Source: Spirochaetia bacterium UBA2205 | GTDB taxonomy: Bacteria; Spirochaetota; UBA4802; UB4802 | NCBI GenBank assembly: GCA_002328585.1 | Contig: DCUV01000032.1 | Span: 260,277-324,276 of the forward strand | Length of the DNA: 64,000 nucleotides | Reading direction: 5' to 3' | Shown: in pieces, positions 27,644 to 36,953 of the stretch | Numbering within the stretch: position 1 is the stretch's first letter | Layout of the letters: each line of letters opens with the position of its first letter | Made by a program: the position numbers and the translations under genes | Notes under the pieces: generated by a model | The model's input: only the letters and a program-made list of their open reading frames with translations | The model's database searches: none | What the model was told of the DNA's origin: nothing

Positions 27644-29938
27644 ATGTTTAAACAATTACTTCACAGATATTCTATCCAACAGGTAACTCTGTTATCAACC
27701 GAGTCGCCATTGCATCAGCGCATAGTTCGCTATTTAACCCGAAATCGCATTGAATTTTCTACAATTACATCTTTCAATGGTAGTGCTGACACTGCCCTGT
27801 TAATTTTACCACTAAGCATGCAAACCATAACTCCTGTTTCTGATATATTACAACAAATGTTGCAATTGGATCATACACCGCTATTGGTTTTTGCTACTGA
27901 TTTTCCTGTAACAACGCGCTTCAAAAAAAGGTTCAGTATTGCTGGTATAATCGGCATACTGGAGCTAACCGAACATCCTCGTTTTATTAAAGTAGAATCT
28001 CATTCTATACAATCCAATCCTACAGCATCGCTGAATGCTTTAATATACACCACAGAAAATCTTATATCACGTAATATTTATAAAATATTATCACAAAATA
28101 TTTTATATAATGCATTAATTAAATTACATCCTTCCATTATCTGTATTACTACTCTCGAGGGGACAATAATATATTTCAGAGCAAACAGAGAGTATTTACA
28201 ACGCAATAATAATATAAAAAAGGTATTATATGGCAAAAAAATTCAGGATTTTGCCACTCATCCTGATTCAATAAATAACCTTTTTAATCTTATAAATAAA
28301 AACATTGAGCAGCGCGAATCTGAAATAACTTTCTGTATTGATAACAATACATTCAACCTGCTTGTTACTGGCGAAAAAATACAACTTTATAATAATTTTG
28401 ATGCCTATTTATTAATTGGTATAAATATCACAACGCAGAGAAAAACTGAGGACCTACTCATTTCATCAGAATTGAAATACCGCACACTCGTGGAAAATCT
28501 TCCTGATGGGTTATCCCTGTCTAAAGGTGAAATGTTACTGTATGCAAATCCTCAGTTTTTTAAATTATTTCATTATCCATCCGATACCCTTATGACTGAT
28601 ATCGATTTCCATGTAAACATTCACATGGAAGACTGGAATACACTATTCCCAGTGCTTCACCAATCACTTGATGGTGTAACAACTATTTCAATTAGAGGTA
28701 TTACTAACGATGAAAAACAAATACTACTGGAATTACACATAGTGAGTTTTCAGATAGATGACTCATTATATCATCAAATATATTGGCGAGATATAACCCA
28801 GACACAAAAGCTATTAGATACAATACTTCATTCTGAACGTCTTTCAGCCATTGGCGAATTGGCAAGTGGTATCACTCATGAATTTAACAATATCCTTACC
28901 AGCATACAGGGCTATATACAATATACCATTAATAATCCTGATGATGCCGAAGCTAATAAAAAAGCTTTTAAGGTTATTGAAAAGATGACCGAGCAGGGAC
29001 ACACCATTTTAAAAAATCTTTCAATGCTATCACGAAAAGATATAACCAATAAAGAACGCCATAGCGTTGCAGAATTATTACAGGATATATTAAAGATTCA
29101 GGAAAAAATTTTAACCAAAGATAATATAACAGTAGTAAGAAAATTTTTTAAAGATCCAGTTGTCTATGTTGATCCTGGACTTATTCAGCAGGTTTTTCTT
29201 AATATTCTTCTCAATGCAGTTCATGCAATACGCCCTAAAGGTAAGGGAACCATTACTATTACCACTGATGAATCGAATGGTAATGCTATAATTAAAATTC
29301 ACGACACCGGCACCGGGATTGATCCAAAAATCAAAGATGAAATATTTAATCCTTTTTTCACTACCAAGCAGGGGGGAGCTCATAATATTGTTGGTACCGG
29401 CATGGGATTATCAATCTCAAAAAACATTATTGAGCAACATAGTGGAAAGATATATTTTTACAGCATCCCGGAAAAAGAAACCGAATTTATCATTGAGCTC
29501 CCCAAATTTTCTTCAGCTTATCTACCTAATGAAATTGAAATTTCATGTGAACCCAGGGATATCGCAAATCTTTCAGTATTAATTGTTGACGATGACGAAG
29601 CAATCCGTGATTTGTTTAAAACACTATTGCAATCATTAGGTATAGCAACCATTTCTTTTGCAACCAATGGTTATGAAGGATATTCCTTATGCAAGGATTC
29701 AACCTTTGATATTGTTTTTATGGATGTATCCATGCCAGTTTTATCAGGAATCGATGCATATAAGATGATAAAAGAAGAGAAACCTCAGCAAAAAGTTGTT
29801 TTTATCACCGGTATATTTTATGAAGACCAGATAAAAGAGTTAGTTGACAAAGAAAATGCCTATGGCTACATTAAAAAGCCATTTGATATAAAAGAAATAA
29901 AAACATTATTATATTCAATCGCTTCATGCAGGCGATAG
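27644..29938 (+). CDS. hybrid sensor histidine kinase / response regulator
   Basis: 764 residues, no transmembrane segments, so cytoplasmic. Residues 1-125 are receiver-like but lack a clear phospho-site. Two PAS-like regions span about 150-265 and 275-395. HisKA contains ELASGITHEFNN with phospho-acceptor H412. The HATPase domain (about 505-625) has N-box LLNAVHAI, DTGTGID and GTGMGLSI. A C-terminal receiver (about 640-764) has DDDE and D694 in FMDVSMP, then KKP. This is an NtrB-like hybrid kinase; the output is presumably passed on by phosphotransfer. No partner regulator is adjacent. It is followed by mtaP after 24 bases. Confidence 0.95.
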   Translation: MFKQLLHRYSIQQVTLLSTESPLHQRIVRYLTRNRIEFSTITSFNGSADTALLILPLSMQTITPVSDILQQMLQLDHTPLLVFATDFPVTTRFKKRFSIAGIIGILELTEHPRFIKVESHSIQSNPTASLNALIYTTENLISRNIYKILSQNILYNALIKLHPSIICITTLEGTIIYFRANREYLQRNNNIKKVLYGKKIQDFATHPDSINNLFNLINKNIEQRESEITFCIDNNTFNLLVTGEKIQLYNNFDAYLLIGINITTQRKTEDLLISSELKYRTLVENLPDGLSLSKGEMLLYANPQFFKLFHYPSDTLMTDIDFHVNIHMEDWNTLFPVLHQSLDGVTTISIRGITNDEKQILLELHIVSFQIDDSLYHQIYWRDITQTQKLLDTILHSERLSAIGELASGITHEFNNILTSIQGYIQYTINNPDDAEANKKAFKVIEKMTEQGHTILKNLSMLSRKDITNKERHSVAELLQDILKIQEKILTKDNITVVRKFFKDPVVYVDPGLIQQVFLNILLNAVHAIRPKGKGTITITTDESNGNAIIKIHDTGTGIDPKIKDEIFNPFFTTKQGGAHNIVGTGMGLSISKNIIEQHSGKIYFYSIPEKETEFIIELPKFSSAYLPNEIEISCEPRDIANLSVLIVDDDEAIRDLFKTLLQSLGIATISFATNGYEGYSLCKDSTFDIVFMDVSMPVLSGIDAYKMIKEEKPQQKVVFITGIFYEDQIKELVDKENAYGYIKKPFDIKEIKTLLYSIASCRR

Positions 29939-29944
29939 TTATTG
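29933..29944 (-). repeat. copy of iterated 12-mer CAATAACTATCG
   Basis: Reverse copy spanning the last codons and stop of the sensor kinase gene, extended to CAATAACTATCGCC. It shows that the word is tolerated across a stop codon. Confidence 0.7.
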
Positions 29945-29962
29945 AAGAAGAGGTGAAATACA

Positions 29963-30829
29963 ATGAAAACAACAATTGATGTTGGTATTATTGGCGGTTC
30001 AGGATTATATCAAATTGATGGAGTAAAAATTGTTGATGAAGTATCAGTAAAAACCCCGTGGGGCATACCCTCTGATATAATCACCATTGCTGAAATTGAA
30101 GGTGTCAGGGCAGGCTTTTTACCCCGTCACGGCAGAGGACATTTTATTCTGCCCCATGAAATAAACTACAGGGCAAACATTGCCGCATTAAAAATGCTTG
30201 GCGCAGGGCAAATTATTGCATTTTCAGCAGTTGGGAGTTTAAAGGATCGAATCAAACCTCTTGATTTTGTAATACCTGATCAAATTATTGACAGGACCAA
30301 ATCTAGAATTTCCACTTTTTTTGGGGATGGCATTGCTGCCCATATTGCCTTTGCAGATCCTTTTTGCAGCAGACTGCATGAATTAATTCTGGTTGCAGCA
30401 CAACACTTAAACATCGCCATGCATACGAAGGAAACACTCATCTGCATGGAAGGGCCTGCTTTTTCAACACGTGCTGAAAGCCACCTTTACCGTTCATGGC
30501 AAGCTGGTGTCATTAATATGAGCACATTACCCGAAGCAAAATTAGCCCGCGAAGCAGAGATGTGCTACGCTGTTATCTGTATGAGTACTGACTATGATTG
30601 CTGGAAAGAAGATGAAGAACATGTCACTGTTGATATGGTGGTAAACAATCTCAATAAAAATGCATCAAACGCTAAAGCTTTGATAAAACAGCTTGTGCCA
30701 TTACTGAAACAGGAAAGGACATGTGCCTGTAACCAGGCTATCAAATATGCAATCATGACCGATCCTGCAAAGCAGCCCTCAAAACAAAAGAAAAAATTAA
30801 AAGCTATCCTCCCCCACTATTTTTCGTAA
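29963..30829 (+). CDS. mtnP: S-methyl-5'-thioadenosine phosphorylase
   Basis: 288 residues of the trimeric MTAP/PNP-2 family. GGSGLY at the N-terminus (phosphate binding), RHGRGH (about residue 53), GPAFSTRAES and the substrate-deciding block NMSTLPEAKLA...MSTDYDCW are present. MSTDYDCW favours methylthioadenosine over inosine. The enzyme recovers adenine and methylthioribose-1-phosphate for methionine salvage. The 3' end overlaps the convergent nucleotidyltransferase gene by 13 bases. Confidence 0.93.
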   Translation: MKTTIDVGIIGGSGLYQIDGVKIVDEVSVKTPWGIPSDIITIAEIEGVRAGFLPRHGRGHFILPHEINYRANIAALKMLGAGQIIAFSAVGSLKDRIKPLDFVIPDQIIDRTKSRISTFFGDGIAAHIAFADPFCSRLHELILVAAQHLNIAMHTKETLICMEGPAFSTRAESHLYRSWQAGVINMSTLPEAKLAREAEMCYAVICMSTDYDCWKEDEEHVTVDMVVNNLNKNASNAKALIKQLVPLLKQERTCACNQAIKYAIMTDPAKQPSKQKKKLKAILPHYFS

Positions 30830-32250
30830 AGGGATTGATGCTGAATGCTATCATGGCCAGTAATCTTATCCGTTATTTCCATGGCAGCATAGATATCTTT
30901 AGCAAGTGCCAGAAGCGTTTCATGATTATTCAGATCAGGATTATCCAGTACTTTTTCCAGCAGTTCATTGAGGATTTTCCCAACAATTGGTCCTGATTTA
31001 ATATGCAATTCGTCCATTATACTATAACCATCAATATCCAGATCTTTTACGGTGAAGGCATTATCTTTTTCAACAACCTTTTCAATATGTTTCTTAAGTT
31101 TTTTTATAGGTTCAGGCAATCCATCTCGCATGCCATTACCACTTCTGTCAGCCAACCGAAGTATAAACAAGTCCTGCAGATTGTCCAGACCTACTTTCCT
31201 GATAAAACGCCTCACTGCTCCGTCAGTCCAATCCTGAGTATAATGAAACATATGATTTAATATCAGATTGGTAACATACTCTATCTCATCATTTGAAAAT
31301 TTAAGCCTGCGCATTATTTTGCGGGCAATCTTAGCTCCGATGACCTCATGATTATAAAACGTATAATCACCATCATGACCTTCCCTGCGGGTTGCAATCT
31401 TTCCTATATCATGAAATAATGCAGCCAGCCGTATTAAGGGTTTATCTTTAGGAGCAGCATCACATGAATAAATGCTATGGTAATAGATATCATATAAATG
31501 ATATTTATTCTGTTCCATACCAAATCCTTGCGATAGTTCCGGAAAACAAAGTTGCAATAAACCCGTCACCCGCATATATTCAAAACCTACCGATGGCTTA
31601 TCTGACTCTAACATTTTCTTTATTTCATCTCGCATACGTTCTACTGATATCTTTGATGCCACATCAAGTACCTGCGGGATTGCTTCCAGTGTTTTTTTAT
31701 TAATGCTGAAATGTAGCTTGGCCGCTAATCTGCACGCTCTATATGGTCTCAGTCCATCTTCACTAAATCGCTTCAATGGATCTCCAATTGTTTTGATAAT
31801 CTTTTTTTCAATATCGCCCATACCACCAACATAATCAATAATAACTCTGTTATTAACATCATACGCCAATCCATTGATAGTAAAATCACGGCGTTCAACA
31901 TCCTCTTTAAGGCTTTCAGAAAATGCAACACTATCAGGATGCCTCCCATCGGTATAGTTGCCATCTGAGCGATACGTGGTAATCTCATAGTGTGCATAAT
32001 GCATCAAAACAGTGACAGTACCATGTTTTATTCCGGTAGGGATCACTTTTTTGAATAGTTTCATCACCTGCTCGGGACGAGCATTGGTGGCAAAATCATA
32101 ATCATACACAGGAATTTGTAAAATCAAATCCCTCACCGACCCGCCAACCAGATAACACTCAAATCCATTATCCAGAAGAATAGTACAAATTGCACCAATC
32201 TCCTGTGCCACCGTATCAGGGATTGCTAATATTACTTTATAGTGTTTCAT
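30817..32250 (-). CDS. CCA tRNA nucleotidyltransferase / poly(A) polymerase family protein
   Basis: 477 residues. The nucleotidyltransferase domain opens with YLVGGSVRDLIL and DYDFAT (catalytic acidic pair) and continues with RDFTINGLAYD. An RNA-binding region follows, then an HD domain with FHDIGK near residue 278. HD-containing members in bacteria without a separate poly(A) polymerase usually add CCA to tRNAs. The tRNA-Leu here lacks an encoded CCA, consistent with this. The start overlaps the stop of the upstream fusion gene as ATGA. Confidence 0.9.
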   Translation of the reverse strand: MKHYKVILAIPDTVAQEIGAICTILLDNGFECYLVGGSVRDLILQIPVYDYDFATNARPEQVMKLFKKVIPTGIKHGTVTVLMHYAHYEITTYRSDGNYTDGRHPDSVAFSESLKEDVERRDFTINGLAYDVNNRVIIDYVGGMGDIEKKIIKTIGDPLKRFSEDGLRPYRACRLAAKLHFSINKKTLEAIPQVLDVASKISVERMRDEIKKMLESDKPSVGFEYMRVTGLLQLCFPELSQGFGMEQNKYHLYDIYYHSIYSCDAAPKDKPLIRLAALFHDIGKIATRREGHDGDYTFYNHEVIGAKIARKIMRRLKFSNDEIEYVTNLILNHMFHYTQDWTDGAVRRFIRKVGLDNLQDLFILRLADRSGNGMRDGLPEPIKKLKKHIEKVVEKDNAFTVKDLDIDGYSIMDELHIKSGPIVGKILNELLEKVLDNPDLNNHETLLALAKDIYAAMEITDKITGHDSIQHQSLYEK

Positions 32251-34475
32251 AGTAAATTGTGTTTTACCCCACTATCTAAAAGCTCGCGCCATGTCTTTAA
32301 CAACAGTGCCATAGCATACTCTGCATGTGACCACATAAGAGGCATAGCAAATGTCAGGTAATTATTAGCGCCACCATCGATCGTTCTTTTTATCTGATCA
32401 TACGAATTTTTCATATGGTTAAGCTCCTCTACAATTAAATCATAAGTAATCCCGTCAACCATAATATTGGCTGCAAATTCTTTACTAACATCAGTCCCGG
32501 ACAGCCATTCCAGAGTCAAAAATTCACGGAATCGTTCCGGTGTTGTCAGATGTTCACATAGGTATCCGTCAACACTATACCTGTTTATAATATCAATAAT
32601 TGTATCACCCTTTTCAACTTTTCCGGTGAAATAATTATACTGTGCTAACATTGCTGTATATTGCACCCAGGGACCATTCCCTGCATGAACATGGGTATTA
32701 GGATCTTCAATAAAAGGTAAATAACGCTGCAACATCCCTAAATCTGGATCCCACAACGTATCTTCAACAAACTTCATAGTATTTGAAAAAATTGAATCTT
32801 CAGCAAAAACATTGGGCATAATACCGGTACCAAAGAAAAATGGACTCATAAGGGTTATATCAGGACGCAGATCAGCTTCTCCATCAGGTTTCAGACGTCG
32901 GATAAGTCTATCATCAATAGTAAAAACATTTTTAACTATCGTACCAAAACTTTCTTTGAGGTCAATAACACTTTCAAAGCGTGATACACAGTTATATTCC
33001 TGCGCCACCTGTTCTATCAGTGACAACATCCCCCAGTAGGCATAATTAACCCATATAGAATACCCTTCTTCTATAGCCGATTCATGAATTGAGGTTGTTG
33101 AATAGAAGAGATGTATCTCATTCCTATAATAACGTTTTATAGCAAAGATTGCTCCATTATAAATACCATTAATATAATCCTCACTATCATTGGGTGCATG
33201 CCCTTTTTGTTTAGCTGCTAAACAATATCTGCATAGTATGCTAACACCATGGGCAACATTATCTTCCTGTTTGTATATACTTTTTTCAGTTGTATCAAGT
33301 CCGTAACGCTGCCCCCAATATCCGTCACTTCGCTGACAGTTGAAAATAAAACGAGCAATCCCGGCCAGTAATCTGAATGCAATATCATTAGAACGCAACG
33401 TACTCATAGCAACCCTATAGAGCATCCTGGTTGCACAGGCGCTATCGCGGGGATAAACATAGGGATACCGTGAGCCAGGTAATGTTGCTAAAAGAGCACT
33501 CCCCTTTGGTGTTTCAAAGGTACATTGTGCTATGACATCAATATGCTTATTCAACTTTCGGTTCAATTCAATGAGTTTTTTTGAAACTATGGCCTCTTCT
33601 GCATTAACCAGCTCATGTCCTGATACCCTTTCAAGTGCAACAGTATGGATGCTGTCGTATAAATCTTTATGGCGTAAAACAATTGTATCAAAATCTTTTT
33701 TTTCAATTTTTAATAATTCACAATTATTATTAGCAATGACGGTAGCATTTCGTGGTTCACCTAGAACAAGTGCCATTTCACCAAAAAAATTACCCTCTGC
33801 AAGCAATGATATCAGTTCATCTTTTTCATACATTTTTCTGTATACGCTTACATCTCCTTTTCGTATCATAAACAGGGCATCCCCCGTATCACCCTGCTTA
33901 AAGATTACATCGCCTTTTTTTGTCTGCACAACATTAACAACGTCTACTATTTCATTAAATATCTCCTCATTGAGACGAGTAAATATAGGTATTGATCGCA
34001 AGTTATTTCTCATCTTTCTTTGTAAAAATGCATTGTTGAGCAGTTCATTTGTTCTTGTTGAAGAAGCTATAATTTTTTTTATGGATTGTGCATCAACTGC
34101 AAGCAGTATGCTTTCTCCACACGCTATCGCTGTGCTTTCACGTGGTTCATTGCTAATAACTATGTCCTCACCAAAGAAATTATCAGGCTCTATTGAATAT
34201 AACTCTGACTTTGTATAATCCGGTGTAATCATAAAAATCGAGACCTTACCAGAAAGGACAATGTAAAACCATTCATTGTATCTGCCATGTCGTGCAATAA
34301 TTTCATTGTTAGTAAACTGATGGATGTTGATATTATTAACTATCTCATTGAGACAATCAAAAGGAACATCCTCAAAAAAGTTAAGCGACTGTACTATCTC
34401 ACATGGTGTCATTGATTGTAAAAGAGGGAATTGTTGCACTGTATAAATAAGCTCATGAATGGGGAATATCTTCAT
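32247..34475 (-). CDS. double cyclic-nucleotide-binding / GH15-like fusion protein
   Basis: About 742 residues. Two tandem cNMP-binding domains fill roughly residues 25-145 (GKVSIFM, NFFGEDIVIS) and 160-285 (GDVSVYRKM, GNFFGEMALVLGEPRNATV), the second with a near-canonical FGE(M)AL...RNATV phosphate cassette. From about 300 on comes an alpha/alpha six-hairpin domain resembling glycoside hydrolase family 15 (YVYPRDSA, FNCQRSDGYWGQRYGLD, EDNVAHG). It has no signal peptide, so it would act on a cytoplasmic substrate, perhaps a storage glucan, under nucleotide control. AAAGGA seven bases before ATG 34475 sets the start. Coupled to the nucleotidyltransferase gene by ATGA. Confidence 0.88.
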   Translation of the reverse strand: MKIFPIHELIYTVQQFPLLQSMTPCEIVQSLNFFEDVPFDCLNEIVNNINIHQFTNNEIIARHGRYNEWFYIVLSGKVSIFMITPDYTKSELYSIEPDNFFGEDIVISNEPRESTAIACGESILLAVDAQSIKKIIASSTRTNELLNNAFLQRKMRNNLRSIPIFTRLNEEIFNEIVDVVNVVQTKKGDVIFKQGDTGDALFMIRKGDVSVYRKMYEKDELISLLAEGNFFGEMALVLGEPRNATVIANNNCELLKIEKKDFDTIVLRHKDLYDSIHTVALERVSGHELVNAEEAIVSKKLIELNRKLNKHIDVIAQCTFETPKGSALLATLPGSRYPYVYPRDSACATRMLYRVAMSTLRSNDIAFRLLAGIARFIFNCQRSDGYWGQRYGLDTTEKSIYKQEDNVAHGVSILCRYCLAAKQKGHAPNDSEDYINGIYNGAIFAIKRYYRNEIHLFYSTTSIHESAIEEGYSIWVNYAYWGMLSLIEQVAQEYNCVSRFESVIDLKESFGTIVKNVFTIDDRLIRRLKPDGEADLRPDITLMSPFFFGTGIMPNVFAEDSIFSNTMKFVEDTLWDPDLGMLQRYLPFIEDPNTHVHAGNGPWVQYTAMLAQYNYFTGKVEKGDTIIDIINRYSVDGYLCEHLTTPERFREFLTLEWLSGTDVSKEFAANIMVDGITYDLIVEELNHMKNSYDQIKRTIDGGANNYLTFAMPLMWSHAEYAMALLLKTWRELLDSGVKHNLL

Positions 34476-34563
34476 ATAGTATCCTTTCTTAATCAATAAT
34501 GTAATAACTTAATAATAGATAGAGATATTATTAATTGCAAGTATAATTGAATGAAATAATGTA

Positions 34564-36225
34564 CTACTGTATATCCGATCCTGGATCAGGGCGGGCACTT
34601 ACCTCTTTTGATGGCTTAGACTCATGATTGAAGAGTGTATCGGGCTTGTAACTATCATATGCAGTAACTGCAAAATAATAGATAACATTATTTTTTAATA
34701 CAGGATACTGTAAAAATCCTTTTGCATCATTACTTCTGTTTTCCTCAACGATTTCATTGGTTAATGTTACATTGATATAGCCATTGTTGTCCGATAGTTC
34801 ATTGGTAATGCGTTTGTTGCCAATAGTAGTGATAACCCCATCATACTTCCCACTTTTAACACCATAGTAAATTTTATATCCTGAGATATCGTACTCAACA
34901 TTCTTCTTCCATTTTAACGTTACCATCCTATCTGTCACCGAATCAACCGCTACCATCACAGGAGGCTGAGGCGCTTTATCAAGGGCATACTGTAATCCTA
35001 TAGCATAGATGGTTGGTGCATTTGTACCATCAGGCGAAGATACCAGATGTGCCCTCCACTGGTAATATTTTCCTCTACAATAACTATCGCCCACCTTTTT
35101 TAGATATATATTTTTCTGGTTATTGTTTATTCTGTACCATTGTGGCAGCATGTCGTCACTTTTAAACATTTCATCACTGATCCTGAATTCCATCCATACA
35201 TAGGTTGAAGGAAGCAACTGCTCCTGCCAGTTAAACAAAAGAACCATCGTTCCAAAATCAGGAAATTGATACACCGGGCTTGTAATAATCCCCTCACGAT
35301 TTATTGTATCCCTATTATTATAGTTTACCGGTTTATACTGAGACATTGCTATTGTTGTTTCTTTTTGTAAATTTTCAATGTACCTCTGTGAAATCCTTAC
35401 TTTATCAATACACCCATAAAAGTTTTTCCCCACCGTGGCAATGGGCAGATCGTGACAATTAAATTTGGGCACCAGCACATCTACAAATGGCTCACCACTT
35501 TCAGTACAATAGACAGTTTCTACAACATCGCCATTAATCCATGTTTCAAGCTTCCCGGAAATTCTGTCAAAGCTTATAGAAACATGCTGCCAAGTATTCA
35601 ATGGTAACGATGGTGATCGGTGCAGAAAAACATCAACCGGGGTATTGTCTTTTTTATAGAACATTTTATAAAAACGTACAGCAAGCTTATTGTTGACACA
35701 CAGCATCTCAAAACCCTGTTTACCGGCAGAATATCCAATACGTGAAAGTATAACAGCATTAGGGCTGTACTTATTAATTTTAATTGTAGCTTCAATGGTA
35801 AATGAACCGAAATCATCGCAATTGGTTAACCAGTTGTTTTTTGCTGTTTGTATCTCCACACGATGGTCCCGGTGAAAAAATTGTGCATATCCTTCACCTT
35901 CAATTCCATCCTGTGAATATTTGTACTGAGCATAGCGTATAGCATAATGACCGGAATCATCTTTGAGCAGGTAAGGAAAATCGCTGTCAAATGAAAGGAG
36001 TAAATCAGTAATCAGTGGATTAACCGTTTCTTTGTAATTGATTGTTGCTACTGTATAGCCAGCGGTATTATTATTTAATTGTACCTTTTTTGCATTAAAA
36101 AGATCAAGTCCATCAGGTGTAAAAATTATTGTATACGCTGTTTCATAGGATAATCCGGTAACAAGGCAACAACCAATAACAAGAGCTATCATCCATACAT
36201 AGCGTTGTATAGTTTTTTTTGTCAT
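34564..36225 (-). CDS. exported LamG / fibronectin type III domain protein
   Basis: 553 residues with an N-terminal signal sequence (VWMIALVIGCCLVTGLS). Residues ~125-280 form a LamG/concanavalin-like jelly roll (FTIEATIKIN...WQHVSISFDRISGKLETWINGD). Residues ~425-545 form a fibronectin type III module (TDRMVTLKWKK..DISGYKIYYG). Such proteins bind glycans or other surface partners. A Cys pair at GCC in the leader might indicate a lipoprotein, but no good lipobox follows. The gene starts three bases after the rpiB stop, so it is the second gene of that unit. Function unknown. Confidence 0.85.
   Translation of the reverse strand: MTKKTIQRYVWMIALVIGCCLVTGLSYETAYTIIFTPDGLDLFNAKKVQLNNNTAGYTVATINYKETVNPLITDLLLSFDSDFPYLLKDDSGHYAIRYAQYKYSQDGIEGEGYAQFFHRDHRVEIQTAKNNWLTNCDDFGSFTIEATIKINKYSPNAVILSRIGYSAGKQGFEMLCVNNKLAVRFYKMFYKKDNTPVDVFLHRSPSLPLNTWQHVSISFDRISGKLETWINGDVVETVYCTESGEPFVDVLVPKFNCHDLPIATVGKNFYGCIDKVRISQRYIENLQKETTIAMSQYKPVNYNNRDTINREGIITSPVYQFPDFGTMVLLFNWQEQLLPSTYVWMEFRISDEMFKSDDMLPQWYRINNNQKNIYLKKVGDSYCRGKYYQWRAHLVSSPDGTNAPTIYAIGLQYALDKAPQPPVMVAVDSVTDRMVTLKWKKNVEYDISGYKIYYGVKSGKYDGVITTIGNKRITNELSDNNGYINVTLTNEIVEENRSNDAKGFLQYPVLKNNVIYYFAVTAYDSYKPDTLFNHESKPSKEVSARPDPGSDIQ
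35088..35099 (+). repeat. copy of iterated 12-mer CAATAACTATCG (inside CDS)
   Basis: Forward-strand copy within the LamG/FnIII gene (which is on the minus strand). The surrounding string ACAATAACTATCGCCCAC also occurs intergenically at 22236-22253. Confidence 0.7.
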
Positions 36226-36228
36226 GAG

Positions 36229-36660
36229 CTATTGTTCTATCTGTTTTATTTTATCCAACCGTTGTTTGTGACGGCCACCTTCAAAGGTTGCATGCAAAAA
36301 TGCATTGATGATAGATATGGCTAAATCAATCCCAACAACACGTGCTCCCAGCACAAGCATATTGGCATCATTGTGTTTACGTGCCATGGATGCCATAAAC
36401 TCATTGGTACAAAGAGCCGCGCGTACCCCTTTATGCTTGTTGGCAACAATGCTGGCACCAATTCCCGTGCCACAGATGGCAATTCCGCAATCAACCTCTC
36501 CTTTTTGGACCATTTCAGCAACTAGCTTGATATAATCGGGGTAATCGCATGATTCATACGAATCAGTTCCTACATTGATAAAAATGTGTTCTGGCATAGT
36601 TTTGATAATACTATATTTTAAATCAACACCCGCATGATCGTTGCCTATACCTATTTTCAT
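36229..36660 (-). CDS. rpiB: ribose-5-phosphate isomerase B
   Basis: 143 residues of the RpiB/LacAB fold. GIGNDHAGVDLK at the N-terminus, DYPDYI, and ICGTGIGASIVANKHKGVRAA with the active-site Cys are present, as is the ARKHNDANMLVLGAR block. It interconverts ribose-5-phosphate and ribulose-5-phosphate in the pentose phosphate pathway. GAGATGATCC before ATG gives a modest ribosome site. Followed after three bases by the LamG/FnIII gene. Confidence 0.95.
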   Translation of the reverse strand: MKIGIGNDHAGVDLKYSIIKTMPEHIFINVGTDSYESCDYPDYIKLVAEMVQKGEVDCGIAICGTGIGASIVANKHKGVRAALCTNEFMASMARKHNDANMLVLGARVVGIDLAISIINAFLHATFEGGRHKQRLDKIKQIEQ

Positions 36661-36953
36661 GGATCATCTCTCCAAAAATAGAAAAAATAAGATAGCAATG
36701 ATACCACTGTAATGTAGCAAAGCAACTAACGAATCACTGTCATTCTGAGGGACAAAGTCCCAAAGAATCTATTATTTAATAACAAAAAAGGAAATTCTTC
36801 GCTATCGCTCAGAATGCCATGGTCTTACCATGTTGCATGGACTCTGTTCATTACAGACGCTAACACTGTAGTATAACTATCGGCTTAGTCTCAACATTAC
36901 ACTACCAATACAATTTCTTACGTAAAAACTATCATAAAGAATTAATTCATTAA
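36661..36953. other. intergenic region with palindromic element
   Basis: About 290 bases upstream of rpiB and downstream of asnS. It contains the dispersed palindrome at 36739-36816 and one AACTATCGG copy (36875-36883). No gene seen. Confidence 0.55.
36739..36816. repeat. dispersed imperfect palindromic element
   Basis: Left arm GTCATTCTGAG...AAAGAATCT, right arm AAATTCTTCG...CTCAGAATG. Same outer and inner words as the element at 27440-27538, with a different AT-rich centre. Confidence 0.72.

Noticed and set aside
33421..34140. CGCTATCGC strings as further copies of the iterated word
   Set aside because: They differ from AACTATCG at the first positions and were not counted, to keep the tally strict.
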